Assembly (NCBI GenBank): GCA_946476985.1
Contig: CAMKWS010000009.1
Span: forward strand, 1 to 59,784
From: an uncultured Acetobacteraceae bacterium
GTDB taxonomy: Bacteria > Pseudomonadota > Alphaproteobacteria > Acetobacterales > Acetobacteraceae
Reading direction: 5' to 3'
DNA: 59,784 nucleotides
Of the stretch, positions 27,337 to 36,517 are shown one piece after another. The notes below the pieces were generated by a model, which ran no database searches, was not told the DNA's origin, and worked only from the letters and a program-made list of their open reading frames with translations. The translations under genes were made by a program, and so were the position numbers. Position 1 is the stretch's first letter. Every line of letters begins with the position of its first letter.

Positions 27337-27717
27337 AGAAAATTCTGTCCCTTTTTATGCCTTAAGCGGGTTCAGCACGTATAAACGGCCATGAGTGAGC
27401 AGCCCTATGGCCAGACTGTAGCTATCTTTAGATGAGGCTTTATTTAAAAGCCAAAATGAAGCGATGGTTAGAGCTGTTTCTCTGTAAAACCGTCTTCATA
27501 ACAAAGTATCAATGATAGCTTGTCGATTACTAGCGTGGCAGATGGTGTTTTTCCATCCCTTAATGATGGGAGATTTCTGAATTAAGTCCCTTAAAAAGGT
27601 GATGTTTATAATGGCATGCTTGTATGAATATGCTCTTGATAAGAGGCACCGTTTTATCGGTAGGAAAGATGTATAGGATAGGCTGACAAGTCTCTCCTTC
27701 TACGGCAGAATAGTAAG
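27337..27717. promoter_or_regulatory. 381-base divergent spacer, hpnN/YigZ
   Basis: Divergent intergenic region expected to hold both promoters. Nothing convincing beyond a short stem near 27555 (CCATC with GATGG). No gene, tRNA or repeat seen; a small RNA cannot be excluded. Confidence 0.35.
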
Positions 27718-28311
27718 ATGACATGGACATTGGATGGCATCGCCGAGCATGAAAGTATTATTCGGCACAGCGTTTTTCGAACATTGGCGGCTCCTGTAGA
27801 GGATGAAGCCGGGGCGATGGCGTTTTTGGCGGAGGTGTCTGTTGCCGATGCAACGCATAATTGTTGGGCGTTTCGCATCGGAGAGCGCTATCGGGTAAGT
27901 GATGATGGTGAACCCTCAGGCACTGCAGGGCGGCCTATTCTTTCAGCCATTGAGGGACAGGATTTCGATGGCGTCATGGTTGTAGTGACGCGTTGGTTCG
28001 GTGGGGTGAAGCTGGGCGCCGGTGGATTGGTGCGTGCTTATGGTGGTGCCGCGGCGGCATGTTTAAGAGAAGCTGCGAAGACAGAGCGTATTGAACGTAC
28101 GCGCATTGGTTTCCATTGTCCGTTTCACATCTTTGCTGAGGTTGAAGCTAAGCTTCCTGGGTGGCAGGTGGAGACGCTCTCCTGTGAGTTTGATGCTGAA
28201 GGAGCAGAGATGGTGCTCGCTGTTCCTTTGGTGGCACGAGAAGATGTTGTGGTGTGGCTGCGTGATCTCACGCGAGGACAGAAGCCTATTCGTGCCTTAG
28301 ACGAAGAATAA
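27718..28311 (+). CDS. YigZ/IMPACT family protein
   Basis: 197-residue cytosolic protein of the UPF0029/IMPACT family, whose eukaryotic members modulate Gcn2 signalling; bacterial role unresolved. Hallmarks are DATHNCWAFRIG, SDDGEPSGTAGRPIL and VVVTRWFGGVKLGAGGLVRAYG in the N-terminal domain, with a smaller C-terminal ferredoxin-like domain. Convergent with radA, 22 bases apart, with no visible terminator between. Confidence 0.92.
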   Translation: MTWTLDGIAEHESIIRHSVFRTLAAPVEDEAGAMAFLAEVSVADATHNCWAFRIGERYRVSDDGEPSGTAGRPILSAIEGQDFDGVMVVVTRWFGGVKLGAGGLVRAYGGAAAACLREAAKTERIERTRIGFHCPFHIFAEVEAKLPGWQVETLSCEFDAEGAEMVLAVPLVAREDVVVWLRDLTRGQKPIRALDEE

Positions 28312-28333
28312 TTCTAAAGAGATTGTTTGAATG

Positions 28334-29737
28334 TTAAGAGGCTTCGGGAGCAAAGCGGCGTACGAGGTCGCTTAAATGCCCAGTTTCAACGACATTGAGC
28401 CCTTCTGGTGCGCGGGCACGTGCGTTGGCGTTGCCGACATGGCGTGGAATGACGGCTTGGCGAAAGCCCAATTTGGCAATCTCTTTTAAACGTAAGCTCG
28501 TTTGGCTGACTTGGCGGATCTCGCCTGAAAGCCCAATTTCTCCAAAATAAGCCTCATTAGGGGCGGTAGGCTGGCCAGTTGCTGCAGAAATAAGCGCCGC
28601 AGCAACGGCAAGGTCGGCTGCGGGCTCGGTAATTTTCAGCCCACCGGTGACGTTTAAATGAACATCCATACTACCTAATTTAAGCCCGCAGCGAGCTTCT
28701 AATACTGCGAGGATCATGCTTAAGCGGGAGCTATCCCACCCTAAAACGGCCCGTCGAGCTGCTCCATCGCCACTCTTAGCAGATAGGAGTACTTGGACTT
28801 CCAGTAAGATAGGGCGTGTGCCTTCTAGTCCAGCAAAGACAGCAGAGCCTGCAATATTACCGTGCCTCTCAGCGAGGAAGAGGGCTGAAGGATTGGGGAC
28901 TTCCCGCAAGCCTGTGTCTGTCATGGCGAAAACGCCAATTTCATCCGTTGCACCAAAGCGGTTTTTAGCGGCACGGAGGATGCGGAATTGGTGCCCACGG
29001 TCGCCCTCAAAATAGAGTACGGCATCGACCATATGTTCCAAAACACGTGGGCCAGCTAAAGCGCCCTCTTTTGTAACATGGCCGATGAGGATCAGCGCAA
29101 AACCAAGTGTTTTAGCAAGGCGGATGAGTTCAAAAGCACAGCTACGTACTTGCGAGACTGACCCTGGCGCACTTGCAACGCTTTCAAGCCACATTGTTTG
29201 AATGGAATCGATGACGACGACTTGGAGGTTTTTGCGCTCTTCAAGAGTGGTGGCGATATCGTTTACGTTAATAGATGCTGCAAGCTCTAACGTGTCGAGT
29301 GCTCTTGGGTCTTGGTCGAGCTCAAGCCGGCGCGCGCGGAGACGGATTTGGTCAATGGCCTCCTCCCCTGAGATGTATAAAACACTGTTTTCTTCACGGG
29401 CGAGGGCGCAGGTCATTTGTAGCATGAGGGTAGATTTCCCAATGCCTGGGTCCCCTCCCACGAGAACAACAGAGCCTGGCACCAGGCCACTTCCTAAAAC
29501 GCGGTTAAGCTCTGCCATGCTTGTGCTAAGGCGGGCCGGTGGTGTGGCTTTGCCGTCTAGTCGTGTTGTTTTGAGCCCGGCTCCTCGGCTGTTGGGAGTT
29601 GTTTTGCGGGGTGAGGCTGTTTTGGCTTCTTCCTCAAGCGTGTTCCACTCGCCGCATTGTTCGCAGCGTCCTGCCCATTTTGGGTATTGAGCATGGCAGT
29701 TTTGGCATACAAAAACGCTGGCCGCTTTTTTAGCCAC
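28334..29737 (-). CDS. radA: DNA repair protein RadA
   Basis: RecA-like helicase that promotes branch migration in recombinational repair. 467 residues: zinc finger Cys11/Cys14/Cys25/Cys28, Walker A GGDPGIGKST, the RadA-specific AKNRFGATDE motif, and a C-terminal Lon-protease-like domain (GGLKITEPAADLAVAAALIS). It starts two bases after the mlaF stop on the same strand, so it is probably co-transcribed with mlaE and mlaF. Confidence 0.97.
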   Translation of the reverse strand: MAKKAASVFVCQNCHAQYPKWAGRCEQCGEWNTLEEEAKTASPRKTTPNSRGAGLKTTRLDGKATPPARLSTSMAELNRVLGSGLVPGSVVLVGGDPGIGKSTLMLQMTCALAREENSVLYISGEEAIDQIRLRARRLELDQDPRALDTLELAASINVNDIATTLEERKNLQVVVIDSIQTMWLESVASAPGSVSQVRSCAFELIRLAKTLGFALILIGHVTKEGALAGPRVLEHMVDAVLYFEGDRGHQFRILRAAKNRFGATDEIGVFAMTDTGLREVPNPSALFLAERHGNIAGSAVFAGLEGTRPILLEVQVLLSAKSGDGAARRAVLGWDSSRLSMILAVLEARCGLKLGSMDVHLNVTGGLKITEPAADLAVAAALISAATGQPTAPNEAYFGEIGLSGEIRQVSQTSLRLKEIAKLGFRQAVIPRHVGNANARARAPEGLNVVETGHLSDLVRRFAPEAS

Positions 29738-29739
29738 AG

Positions 29740-30549
29740 TTACGCTCCTGTTTTTACCTGTGTGGTGACATCACTTTGGATAGGGCCTTCTCGGCGGCCG
29801 TGAGTGAATTGGTCAACAAATTCGTTGCCGCTATCCATCACATCTTCTGCACGGCCCTGCCAAATGATCTTGCCTTTATAGAGCATAGCGGCTTGCCCTC
29901 CAATGCGTTGGGCAGAGGTCATGTCATGTGTAATTGTGAGTGTGGTAGAGCCAAGGCGATGGACGTAATCAATAATCAAGCCATCAATAACGGAGGACAT
30001 AATGGGGTCGAGCCCGGTTGTGGGTTCGTCAAAAAGAAGGATATCCGGCTGGCCTGCAATAGCACGAGCAAGGCCGACACGTTTCTGCATCCCGCCGGAA
30101 AGCTCCGCAGGGTTGAGAGAGGCTACGGATGCGGCAAGCCCTACCTGAGCGAGGAGGTCAATTGCCTCTTGCTCCATCTCTTTTGGGGAAGGTTTGGTAG
30201 AGGGGGCGTGTTTATATTTCGCCTTGAGCCCAAAGAGAACGTTGTCCAGCACGCTCATGCTGTCGAATAACGCAGCATTCTGGAACAGCATGCCAATACG
30301 TCCCAATAGTTCTCTGCGGCGTTTAGCGGGAGCTCGGAAGAGATCTTCACCATCAATTTCGATGGTGCCTTCATCGGGTTCAATTAGGCCAAGAATACAG
30401 CGCAGTAAAAGAGATTTCCCATTGCCCGACCCTCCAATAATAACCATGGAGGTGCCTTCGTGGATGTCGAGATCGATTCCGTTGAGGATTGTGCGGTTAC
30501 CAAAGGATTTTTTAAGGCCGCGAATGCGGATGCGAGGGCAGTTGGTCAT
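29740..30549 (-). CDS. mlaF: Mla phospholipid transport ATPase
   Basis: Cytoplasmic ATPase of the MlaFEDB-type lipid transporter. Walker A IIGGSGNGKSLL, signature ELSGGMQKRVGLARAI, Walker B ILLFDEPTTGLDPIM, and the H-loop TITHDM are present. From ATG 30549 it has 269 residues, matching MlaF; an in-frame start at 30642 would overlap mlaE. Followed immediately by radA. mlaD, normally next, is absent from this locus. Confidence 0.92.
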   Translation of the reverse strand: MTNCPRIRIRGLKKSFGNRTILNGIDLDIHEGTSMVIIGGSGNGKSLLLRCILGLIEPDEGTIEIDGEDLFRAPAKRRRELLGRIGMLFQNAALFDSMSVLDNVLFGLKAKYKHAPSTKPSPKEMEQEAIDLLAQVGLAASVASLNPAELSGGMQKRVGLARAIAGQPDILLFDEPTTGLDPIMSSVIDGLIIDYVHRLGSTTLTITHDMTSAQRIGGQAAMLYKGKIIWQGRAEDVMDSGNEFVDQFTHGRREGPIQSDVTTQVKTGA

Positions 30550-30574
30550 TATATCTCGTAACAAGCGTGCGGTA

Positions 30575-31360
30575 TCATGCGCTGAAGAAAAGGTCTGTAA
30601 GCAGGTAGTCGAAAGCGAGAATGAGGATGGAGGTGGCAACAACAGTTGTTGTGGCTGAACGTCCTACGCCTTCGGCGCCGCCACGGCTGTGATAGCCATG
30701 ATAACAGCCAAGTAGGGTAATGAGAAAACCAAAGACAGCTGCTTTTAAAAGCCCAATGAGAACATCAGATGTGTGAAGAGCAGCATAAGCAGTGTGAATA
30801 TATAGTTCCGGCGTAAAGCCTAGCTTGCCGATTGCGACAATAAACCCACCAAAAATGCCTAAAATATCAGCAATTATGACTAAAAAAGGCAGAGCTAACG
30901 TGCCTGCAATGAGGCGTGGCGTGACAAGATATTTGATGGGGTCTGTTGCTAAGGTACTGAGCGCATCAATTTGGTCTGTCACGCGCATAGCACCAATTTG
31001 GGCTGCAATCGCCGCTCCAACACGACCGGAGACCATAAGCCCGGCAAGGACAGGGCCTAATTCTCTCGTAATAGAGAGTACGACAACGCCGGCCATAGCA
31101 TTTTGGGCATGGTAATGACTAAAGCCGCTATAAGATTGCAGGGCAATGACAGCACCAGAGAAAATGGCTGTAAGGGCGACAACTGGTAGGGATAGAAATC
31201 CAATTTCTATCAAGAGTGATGCGGTAATGCCGGCATAAAAAGGCGGACGTAGAATCCCTAACACCCCATAAAAAGCAAACAAGCTGAGCTTTCCTGTATG
31301 GCGCAAAACACTAAGTACGTTGCGCCCAAGCAGGATAAAAGGAAGGGTCAGGGGTTTCAC
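30575..31360 (-). CDS. mlaE: Mla phospholipid transport permease
   Basis: Inner-membrane permease of the Mla lipid transporter, 261 residues with five or six helices. Characteristic segments are GFLSLPVVALTAIFSGAV, the conserved ITRELGPVLAGLMVSGRVGAA, and GAMRVTDQIDALSTLATDP. Directly upstream of mlaF, same strand. Its partner with the MCE domain (MlaD) is not in the window. Confidence 0.93.
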   Translation of the reverse strand: MKPLTLPFILLGRNVLSVLRHTGKLSLFAFYGVLGILRPPFYAGITASLLIEIGFLSLPVVALTAIFSGAVIALQSYSGFSHYHAQNAMAGVVVLSITRELGPVLAGLMVSGRVGAAIAAQIGAMRVTDQIDALSTLATDPIKYLVTPRLIAGTLALPFLVIIADILGIFGGFIVAIGKLGFTPELYIHTAYAALHTSDVLIGLLKAAVFGFLITLLGCYHGYHSRGGAEGVGRSATTTVVATSILILAFDYLLTDLFFSA

Positions 31361-31405
31361 ATAATTGCCTTTAGCAGTTGCGGAATATGGTGTGTTTCTA
31401 ACCTG

Positions 31406-32446
31406 TTAGGGTTGTGTGGCGGAGGGGGTGTTCCCCGTAGGAGCTGTTGGGAGTGCCGGCTGTGTCGGAGCATTTATGTCTGGTTGGACACCTGTTGCTC
31501 GGGAGGGGGGATTTGCTGGAGTTGAATCCTGCGGAGTTGGAAGAGGTGACGCTGCTTGAGGAGGAACTGTTGGTACAGCTGGGTTGGTTAGGCCTTGAGC
31601 TTTACCATCAGGCTGCGGTGTGCGTGCCGGAGCAGCCTCTTTAGAGGGAGTGGCTGTAGGATCAGGTGCATTGATATGGGTGATGCGTTTAGTCCCAGCA
31701 TCTTGGAGGGTGCCAGTTACCTTATCAAGCGTGATGGCGGCATCATCGTTCGTGGTAATTGTAGCGTTGTTAATCTGTGCGATAATTGCCGCTGCAGATT
31801 GGTTGCTCCCTGTGAGGGTAAGACTATCAATTTGCCCCTGTGTAATGGAAAGCTGGCTTGTGTCGCTAAGTTGTGCAGATAGAGCTGAAAGCAGGGCGAG
31901 CTCTACATTCAGGTGAGCGTTATTTGTAAGATTGATCTGCGCTGCACGGTCAAGTTGATGAATCTTCGCTTGTGATTGGCCTGAGAGGGAGAGGTCGAGT
32001 GATTCGGCACGGTCCACCTGCAAGAAGGTATCTTCAAGATTGCCTTCTAAAGTGGTGAGTGTGCCTGTGATGACGATATGTGCTTGAGGGCTATCATGCA
32101 GGGTAAGGGATGTATCACTTGAGAGGCGCAGTGCAAGCTTACCTCCCTTAGGGCAGTCTTTTAGAAAAATATGGAGATGATGTTCTGTACCATCTCGTGT
32201 GGTTTGGACAGTTGGCGTAAGCCCACTCTCTTCTTCTAAGGTGATGCTGCCTTTGAGGGAGGGATCTACGTTGATGTGAACCTGTGTGCAGGGGGCGCTG
32301 AGATCAACATCATCAGCGGGAAAGGGTGTGTGTGCATTTGCGCTCCCACCGGCAAAGGTTGAGAGACATCCAACTAAAACTATCCCCAGACGCAAGGCGA
32401 GTTTTAGGGCCGCAGAAGAACAGTGCTGGATGTAACGCGTGTTCAC
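31406..32446 (-). CDS. Exported protein with GIN-like repeats and Pro-rich tail
   Basis: Not a named family I can assign firmly. From a GTG at 32446 (GGGAGT upstream) the 346-residue protein begins with a Sec-type signal (VNTRYIQHC..., hydrophobic core ending near GSANAH). The middle, about residues 35-235, is a regular ladder of short beta-strand units (for example SLDLSLSGQSQAKIHQL, SLTLTGSNQSAA) like the GIN/DUF2807 adhesin-head fold. The last 100 residues are Pro/Ala/Thr-rich and disordered. A longer frame from 32578 has no better start. It is 45 bases upstream of mlaE on the same strand, so a cell-envelope role is plausible. Confidence 0.6.
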   Translation of the reverse strand: MNTRYIQHCSSAALKLALRLGIVLVGCLSTFAGGSANAHTPFPADDVDLSAPCTQVHINVDPSLKGSITLEEESGLTPTVQTTRDGTEHHLHIFLKDCPKGGKLALRLSSDTSLTLHDSPQAHIVITGTLTTLEGNLEDTFLQVDRAESLDLSLSGQSQAKIHQLDRAAQINLTNNAHLNVELALLSALSAQLSDTSQLSITQGQIDSLTLTGSNQSAAAIIAQINNATITTNDDAAITLDKVTGTLQDAGTKRITHINAPDPTATPSKEAAPARTPQPDGKAQGLTNPAVPTVPPQAASPLPTPQDSTPANPPSRATGVQPDINAPTQPALPTAPTGNTPSATQP

Positions 32447-32636
32447 ACATAGACTCCCAATGAAAAATGTTAGGCTGGTGCCGGCCGACCTTTGAGACAA
32501 AGGATACAACAGGCCCCGCCTATACTCCACCCTATCACAGTATATTGGGGTGTATGAAGACAGTTCGTACCTTAGCAAGGTACATAACTGTAATATACAC
32601 GTCTATGTGTTGGTTTTTCTGGGAAGTTAGCCTCCT

Positions 32637-33032
32637 CTAATGAGGGCGGCGTGTATGGCGGGAGTGGGTGTCTACGTCCTGTTTGAGATGTTCATAGGTC
32701 ATATAAAGGGGGCTTTTGGTTTCTGAACCTAAAATAGCCCAGATAATTTCTTCTTGGTTCCAATCAAGTGTGCCTGTTTTGCGATGGCTAGGGGAGGTTA
32801 TTTCTTCAAGGCGCTTTAAATGGGCGATATGGCCGGCTTTGTAAGCCTGTTCTGCTTTTTGAGGGAGACCTTCTTTTTGGCGGATTTCAAGAAGTTTCTT
32901 TGTGATGTCTTCTCGAATGACGGGGGCATTTTTGTGGAACCAATGAATGGCCTTTTCGTCATTATTTTTTCGGACTTTTCCTAAAACAGCTTTGATGTTC
33001 TTTATGAAGGGGTCGTGTAGGTGGTCAGTCAT
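32637..33032 (-). CDS. Hypothetical 131-residue protein
   Basis: I do not recognise it. It is a charged, mostly helical, soluble protein with no signal or membrane segment. Its N-terminal half is Lys-rich (KNIKAVLGKVRKNNDEKAI) and the C-terminal tail is His/Arg-rich. It begins at ATG 33032 and is placed between the GIN-like gene and ugd on the same strand. Lys-rich composition differs from neighbours, which hints at a more recently acquired gene. Confidence 0.6.
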   Translation of the reverse strand: MTDHLHDPFIKNIKAVLGKVRKNNDEKAIHWFHKNAPVIREDITKKLLEIRQKEGLPQKAEQAYKAGHIAHLKRLEEITSPSHRKTGTLDWNQEEIIWAILGSETKSPLYMTYEHLKQDVDTHSRHTRRPH

Positions 33033-33113
33033 GAGGGCTTATCCTTAATGATAGGAAATAGAGCGTCTACAAGACCTGAGGTAACATTGCTTTGAGGTAT
33101 TATTGTGGTTAAC

Positions 33114-33148
33114 GGAATAATATATTCATAATGAGAATATATTATTCC
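33114..33148 (-). terminator. Perfect AT-rich hairpin after ugd
   Basis: 14-bp perfect inverted repeat GGAATAATATATTC (33114-33127) and GAATATATTATTCC (33135-33148), loop ATAATGA, 17 bases past the ugd stop. It is likely a terminator; an operator for the next gene is the alternative. Confidence 0.55.
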
Positions 33149-33165
33149 ATTTGTTTATCAGTGAG

Positions 33166-34512
33166 TTATTTAGGCTGCGTTGCGCAGGCGGGGCTTGCTG
33201 AATAATTGCCCACTGTATGATAGGTAAAGTTGGTGTCTTCCCATGTGCGATCAGCCCATAAGGCGCGGTAATCAATAATCAGCCGACCTTTCATAGAGCC
33301 TTCAAGTTGCTGAGGGGTGAGGTCCATAAATTCTGGCCATTCCGTCAAGATAAGGAGGATATCAGCCTGTTTTGTTGCGAGGAGCGGGGTTGAGCAATAG
33401 GTGATGTTTGCAGGGAGGAGGGCTTGTGCGCCGGCCATACCTTGGGGGTCATAAACACGTAATGTGGCCCCGGCTTCATGAAGAAGTGGTAGAATTGTAA
33501 GGGCTGGGGCTTCGCGCATATCATCCGTATTAGCTTTAAATGTTAAGCCAAGAACGGCGATTGTGCATGAGGTGATCTGCTCTCCTGCAAGGTGAAGAAT
33601 ACGTTCGGCAAGGCGGTGTTTGCGGGCGTTATTAGCGGCAATGGTGGTTTCGATAAGTTGTGTTGGAGCCCCTGCATGGCGGGCTGTTGTTGCTAGCGCT
33701 TGGGTGTCTTTAGGAAAGCATGAGCCTCCATAACCAGGGCCGGGTTGGAGGAAATGTGGGCTGATACGTGGGTCGAGTCCCATGGCTTTGGTAACATCAG
33801 CAATATTACCGCCTGTAGCCTCGCAGAGGTCGGACATTTCATTGATGAATGTAACCTTCATGGCGAGGAAGGCATTTGCTGCGTATTTGGCGAGTTCGGC
33901 GCTTTCTAGCCCCATAAAGATTAGCTTGTTTTCAGGTGTGGTGAGAGGGGCGTAGAGTTTTTCTAAAAGAGCGCGAGAGGGGGATGTAGAATTTTCTAGT
34001 CCGATGATGACTCTATCTGGGTGCATGAAGTCGGCAATGGCGTTACCTTCGCGGAGGAATTCTGGGTTCGAGGCGATGTGAAAGGTGATGTCCGGGCGAG
34101 TTGCACGGAGAATTTCTGCAACTTGTTGTCCTGTACCTACTGGCACGGTGGATTTAGTAACAACGAGAAGGTCATGCACTGCATTTTGGGCGATGGTGCG
34201 TGCTGCTGTGTAGATATAGCTGAGATCTGCGTGCCCGCTCCCACGGCGAGTAGGGGTGCCAACAGCGATAAAAACGGCTTGGCTTTTGCGTAATGCAGCA
34301 GGGAGGTCTTGTGAAAAAGCGAGCCGCTTTGCCTGCTGTTGTGTGGTGATGAGATCTTTTAATCCTGGCTCAAAGATGGGGATCTCCCCTTTTAAGAGGC
34401 AGTCTAAGCGGGAGGGATCATTCTCAATGATTGTGACAGATGCCCCAAAGGCTGCAAGACATGCACCAGAGACAAGCCCAACATAGCCGCCGCCAATCAT
34501 AGTGATGTGCAT
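33166..34512 (-). CDS. ugd: UDP-glucose 6-dehydrogenase
   Basis: Oxidises UDP-glucose to UDP-glucuronate with two NAD, supplying acidic sugar for exopolysaccharide or LPS. N-terminal GGGYVGLVSGACLA is the NAD site, and FNP-type substrate segments and the catalytic cysteine in GPGYGGSCFPKD are intact. Length 448 is standard. It starts at ATG 34512. Because galE, manC and rfb genes are nearby, this window supplies several precursors typical of acetan-like polysaccharides, though no polymer locus is seen. Confidence 0.95.
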   Translation of the reverse strand: MHITMIGGGYVGLVSGACLAAFGASVTIIENDPSRLDCLLKGEIPIFEPGLKDLITTQQQAKRLAFSQDLPAALRKSQAVFIAVGTPTRRGSGHADLSYIYTAARTIAQNAVHDLLVVTKSTVPVGTGQQVAEILRATRPDITFHIASNPEFLREGNAIADFMHPDRVIIGLENSTSPSRALLEKLYAPLTTPENKLIFMGLESAELAKYAANAFLAMKVTFINEMSDLCEATGGNIADVTKAMGLDPRISPHFLQPGPGYGGSCFPKDTQALATTARHAGAPTQLIETTIAANNARKHRLAERILHLAGEQITSCTIAVLGLTFKANTDDMREAPALTILPLLHEAGATLRVYDPQGMAGAQALLPANITYCSTPLLATKQADILLILTEWPEFMDLTPQQLEGSMKGRLIIDYRALWADRTWEDTNFTYHTVGNYSASPACATQPK

Positions 34513-34542
34513 ATCGTATCTCCCTATTTTTGAGGGCTGTGG

Positions 34543-34573
34543 GCTAGGGCGATAATATTGGGTGCGCCCTAGC
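34543..34573 (-). terminator. Hairpin after DcaP-like porin gene
   Basis: Stem GCTAGGGCG (34543-34551) and CGCCCTAGC (34565-34573), 12 bases beyond the porin stop on the minus strand, upstream of ugd. No T run directly after. Confidence 0.5.
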
Positions 34574-34584
34574 AGGGGTAAGGG

Positions 34585-36363
34585 TTAATTAAATGGCTGG
34601 TAGCGGAGGGACATGAAGATCATATCTGCATCAGTTTGAGGTTTGCCGCCTATACCAGAGAAGGCCTGTATATAAGTGTGGGAATATTGCCCCCCCACAA
34701 GCATAGTGCCGTAATCACCTTTAGCGGCAGTGTACCAAAAGCCTGCTGTGGCTTGGGCCACAGTGCGGATATTGCTGCTTGCAGCGCACAGGGTTGAAAG
34801 CTCAGTGTTGCAGCCGCTCATATTGTAATTACGGTTGCCATACCCATAGGGGGTGCCGTTATCGTTAAATGCTTTTCGATGGAGGATGGTTTCAGCCCCA
34901 CCATAGGCATAGAGTTTGAGTGCTTTTGTCGGGGTGCCATAAAGCCCGAGTAAGAGATTGGCTTCAGGCAATGGTGCGATAGTGCCATGGGGGCCGTAGG
35001 TGTAATCGGCCATGCTGGTGCTGCCATAGCGGCCAAGACCTGTCCCAACGAGGCCGGAAGCTTGGAAATAGAGCTTTTTGTTTATGAGAGGTAGGACCAT
35101 GCCGCCACCACCACCGCCTGCAATGCTGGTGTGATTACTGCCGTTTCCTGCTGTGCTGGTGCGGTCACGGAAGAAGCGCATGATTCCCGTGAGCTCATAA
35201 TGCCCCCAACCGGGGTCAGCCGCTACTTTAGCGATGACATCTGGAGCGGGGTCTGTCGTGTAATAGGTGGAGGGGTTGTTAATATTGGTACCTGTGAGGC
35301 GGTCTGTCGTTGTGCAGCCGTTGCTCCCTGTGCAGGGGGATGTTCCACCCGGGACAGCACTCGGGCTTTCAATCGAGAGGCCTGCCGCATAGCGCTCTTG
35401 TCGGCCAAATGTTTTAACAAGCCGAACTTGTGTGTTTCGTGTCCAGTTAAAGCCGGGAACATATTGCGCTTCGATCACCATAGGGGTTTGTTCATCTCGT
35501 GCGAACATCCCTTTATTGAAGAGGGTGATAAGCGACCAGTTCTGTCCGCCTAGAAGATACCAGCCATCATCATGGTTCTTAAGCTCACCATAGAAAACAC
35601 GGGCACGGAGAACGTACGAGCTCGACTGACGAGAGTTAGATGCAGAGCCTGAGCCCTGGAAATCAGTCTCAACATAAGCATCGGCTTCGATCTTTTTGCT
35701 GATCATCCCTTCTATAAGGGCAGCAAGGCGACTTTGGCGCTCGCTTTGGTGATACTCGCTCATATAGTGGCCTGGCTGGTTCCCCCATGGGATGGCATTA
35801 AAGGCGCTTGCAATATCAGCGGCATTATTACGTGAACGCCATATGCCAGCTGCCTCTAAGTAGCCTCCAAGAGTGAGGCGGATACCCCCAATTTGTAACT
35901 GCCCACGGCGTAGGGGGGTGTAGAGGTCTGGGTGGGCAGGGGGAATAGCCGTAAGCTCGCCATAAGGTGTGCTGGCTGTACGAGCGGGGGCAAGAGGTTG
36001 ATTATACCCGAAGCCAAAGGGGTCGTTAGATTGTGATGTAAGTGGTGCGGTGGCAATTGTAGAGGCTAGGCGGCTGGACGGACCAAGAAGATGTGAGCGA
36101 GCAGCGTAAGGGTTGGCCTCAATAAGTTCTCTTTGGTGGGCCAGTTCAGTACGGACGTGGCGTGCTTCAGCAGCTTGTTTTTGCTTCATCGCATTGAGCT
36201 GGGTTTGTAAGGCGTGAATTTGTTTTTCCATCATGCTGATGGGATCATTAGCCTCAGCAGCATGGGCGGAGGGGAGAGAGAATAACAAGCTGCCAGTAAA
36301 ACAGGCTCTTGTAATAAGCCGGTTATAGGAAATCATGATACTGGTGTTCTTTGCAGATTTCAT
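34585..36363 (-). CDS. DcaP-like trimeric outer-membrane porin
   Basis: Predicted outer-membrane channel of 592 residues. After a signal peptide (ending near SAHAAE) a coiled-coil heptad stretch (ISMMEKQIHALQTQLNAMKQKQ) is typical of DcaP-type porins that trimerise through it. The barrel begins near residue 160 (GYLEAAGIWRS) and ends in ...SLRYQPFN, an aromatic C-terminal motif. Several internal Tyr/Trp-rich strands follow. ATG 36363 chosen; ATG 36336 is in frame with weaker support. Divergent from pstS, so the two may be co-regulated by phosphate; solute unknown. Confidence 0.82.
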   Translation of the reverse strand: MKSAKNTSIMISYNRLITRACFTGSLLFSLPSAHAAEANDPISMMEKQIHALQTQLNAMKQKQAAEARHVRTELAHQRELIEANPYAARSHLLGPSSRLASTIATAPLTSQSNDPFGFGYNQPLAPARTASTPYGELTAIPPAHPDLYTPLRRGQLQIGGIRLTLGGYLEAAGIWRSRNNAADIASAFNAIPWGNQPGHYMSEYHQSERQSRLAALIEGMISKKIEADAYVETDFQGSGSASNSRQSSSYVLRARVFYGELKNHDDGWYLLGGQNWSLITLFNKGMFARDEQTPMVIEAQYVPGFNWTRNTQVRLVKTFGRQERYAAGLSIESPSAVPGGTSPCTGSNGCTTTDRLTGTNINNPSTYYTTDPAPDVIAKVAADPGWGHYELTGIMRFFRDRTSTAGNGSNHTSIAGGGGGGMVLPLINKKLYFQASGLVGTGLGRYGSTSMADYTYGPHGTIAPLPEANLLLGLYGTPTKALKLYAYGGAETILHRKAFNDNGTPYGYGNRNYNMSGCNTELSTLCAASSNIRTVAQATAGFWYTAAKGDYGTMLVGGQYSHTYIQAFSGIGGKPQTDADMIFMSLRYQPFN

Positions 36364-36517
36364 GAATCATCACTCAGGGTTATTCGCTGGCACCAGTCTT
36401 TACCTCTTTTATAAGAGAAAAAACATAGCTAGCTGGCATAAGGTAGAACTATTGTTGTGTTTGGATGTTGTGCGTTTATATAGACATCTATCAAGGCTTA
36501 GGTGCGCTGGGGGATTT

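Noticed and set aside
27337-27717. tRNA or small RNA gene in the spacer
   Set aside because: No cloverleaf, no CCA-ending stem and no clear terminator; left as an unexplained spacer.
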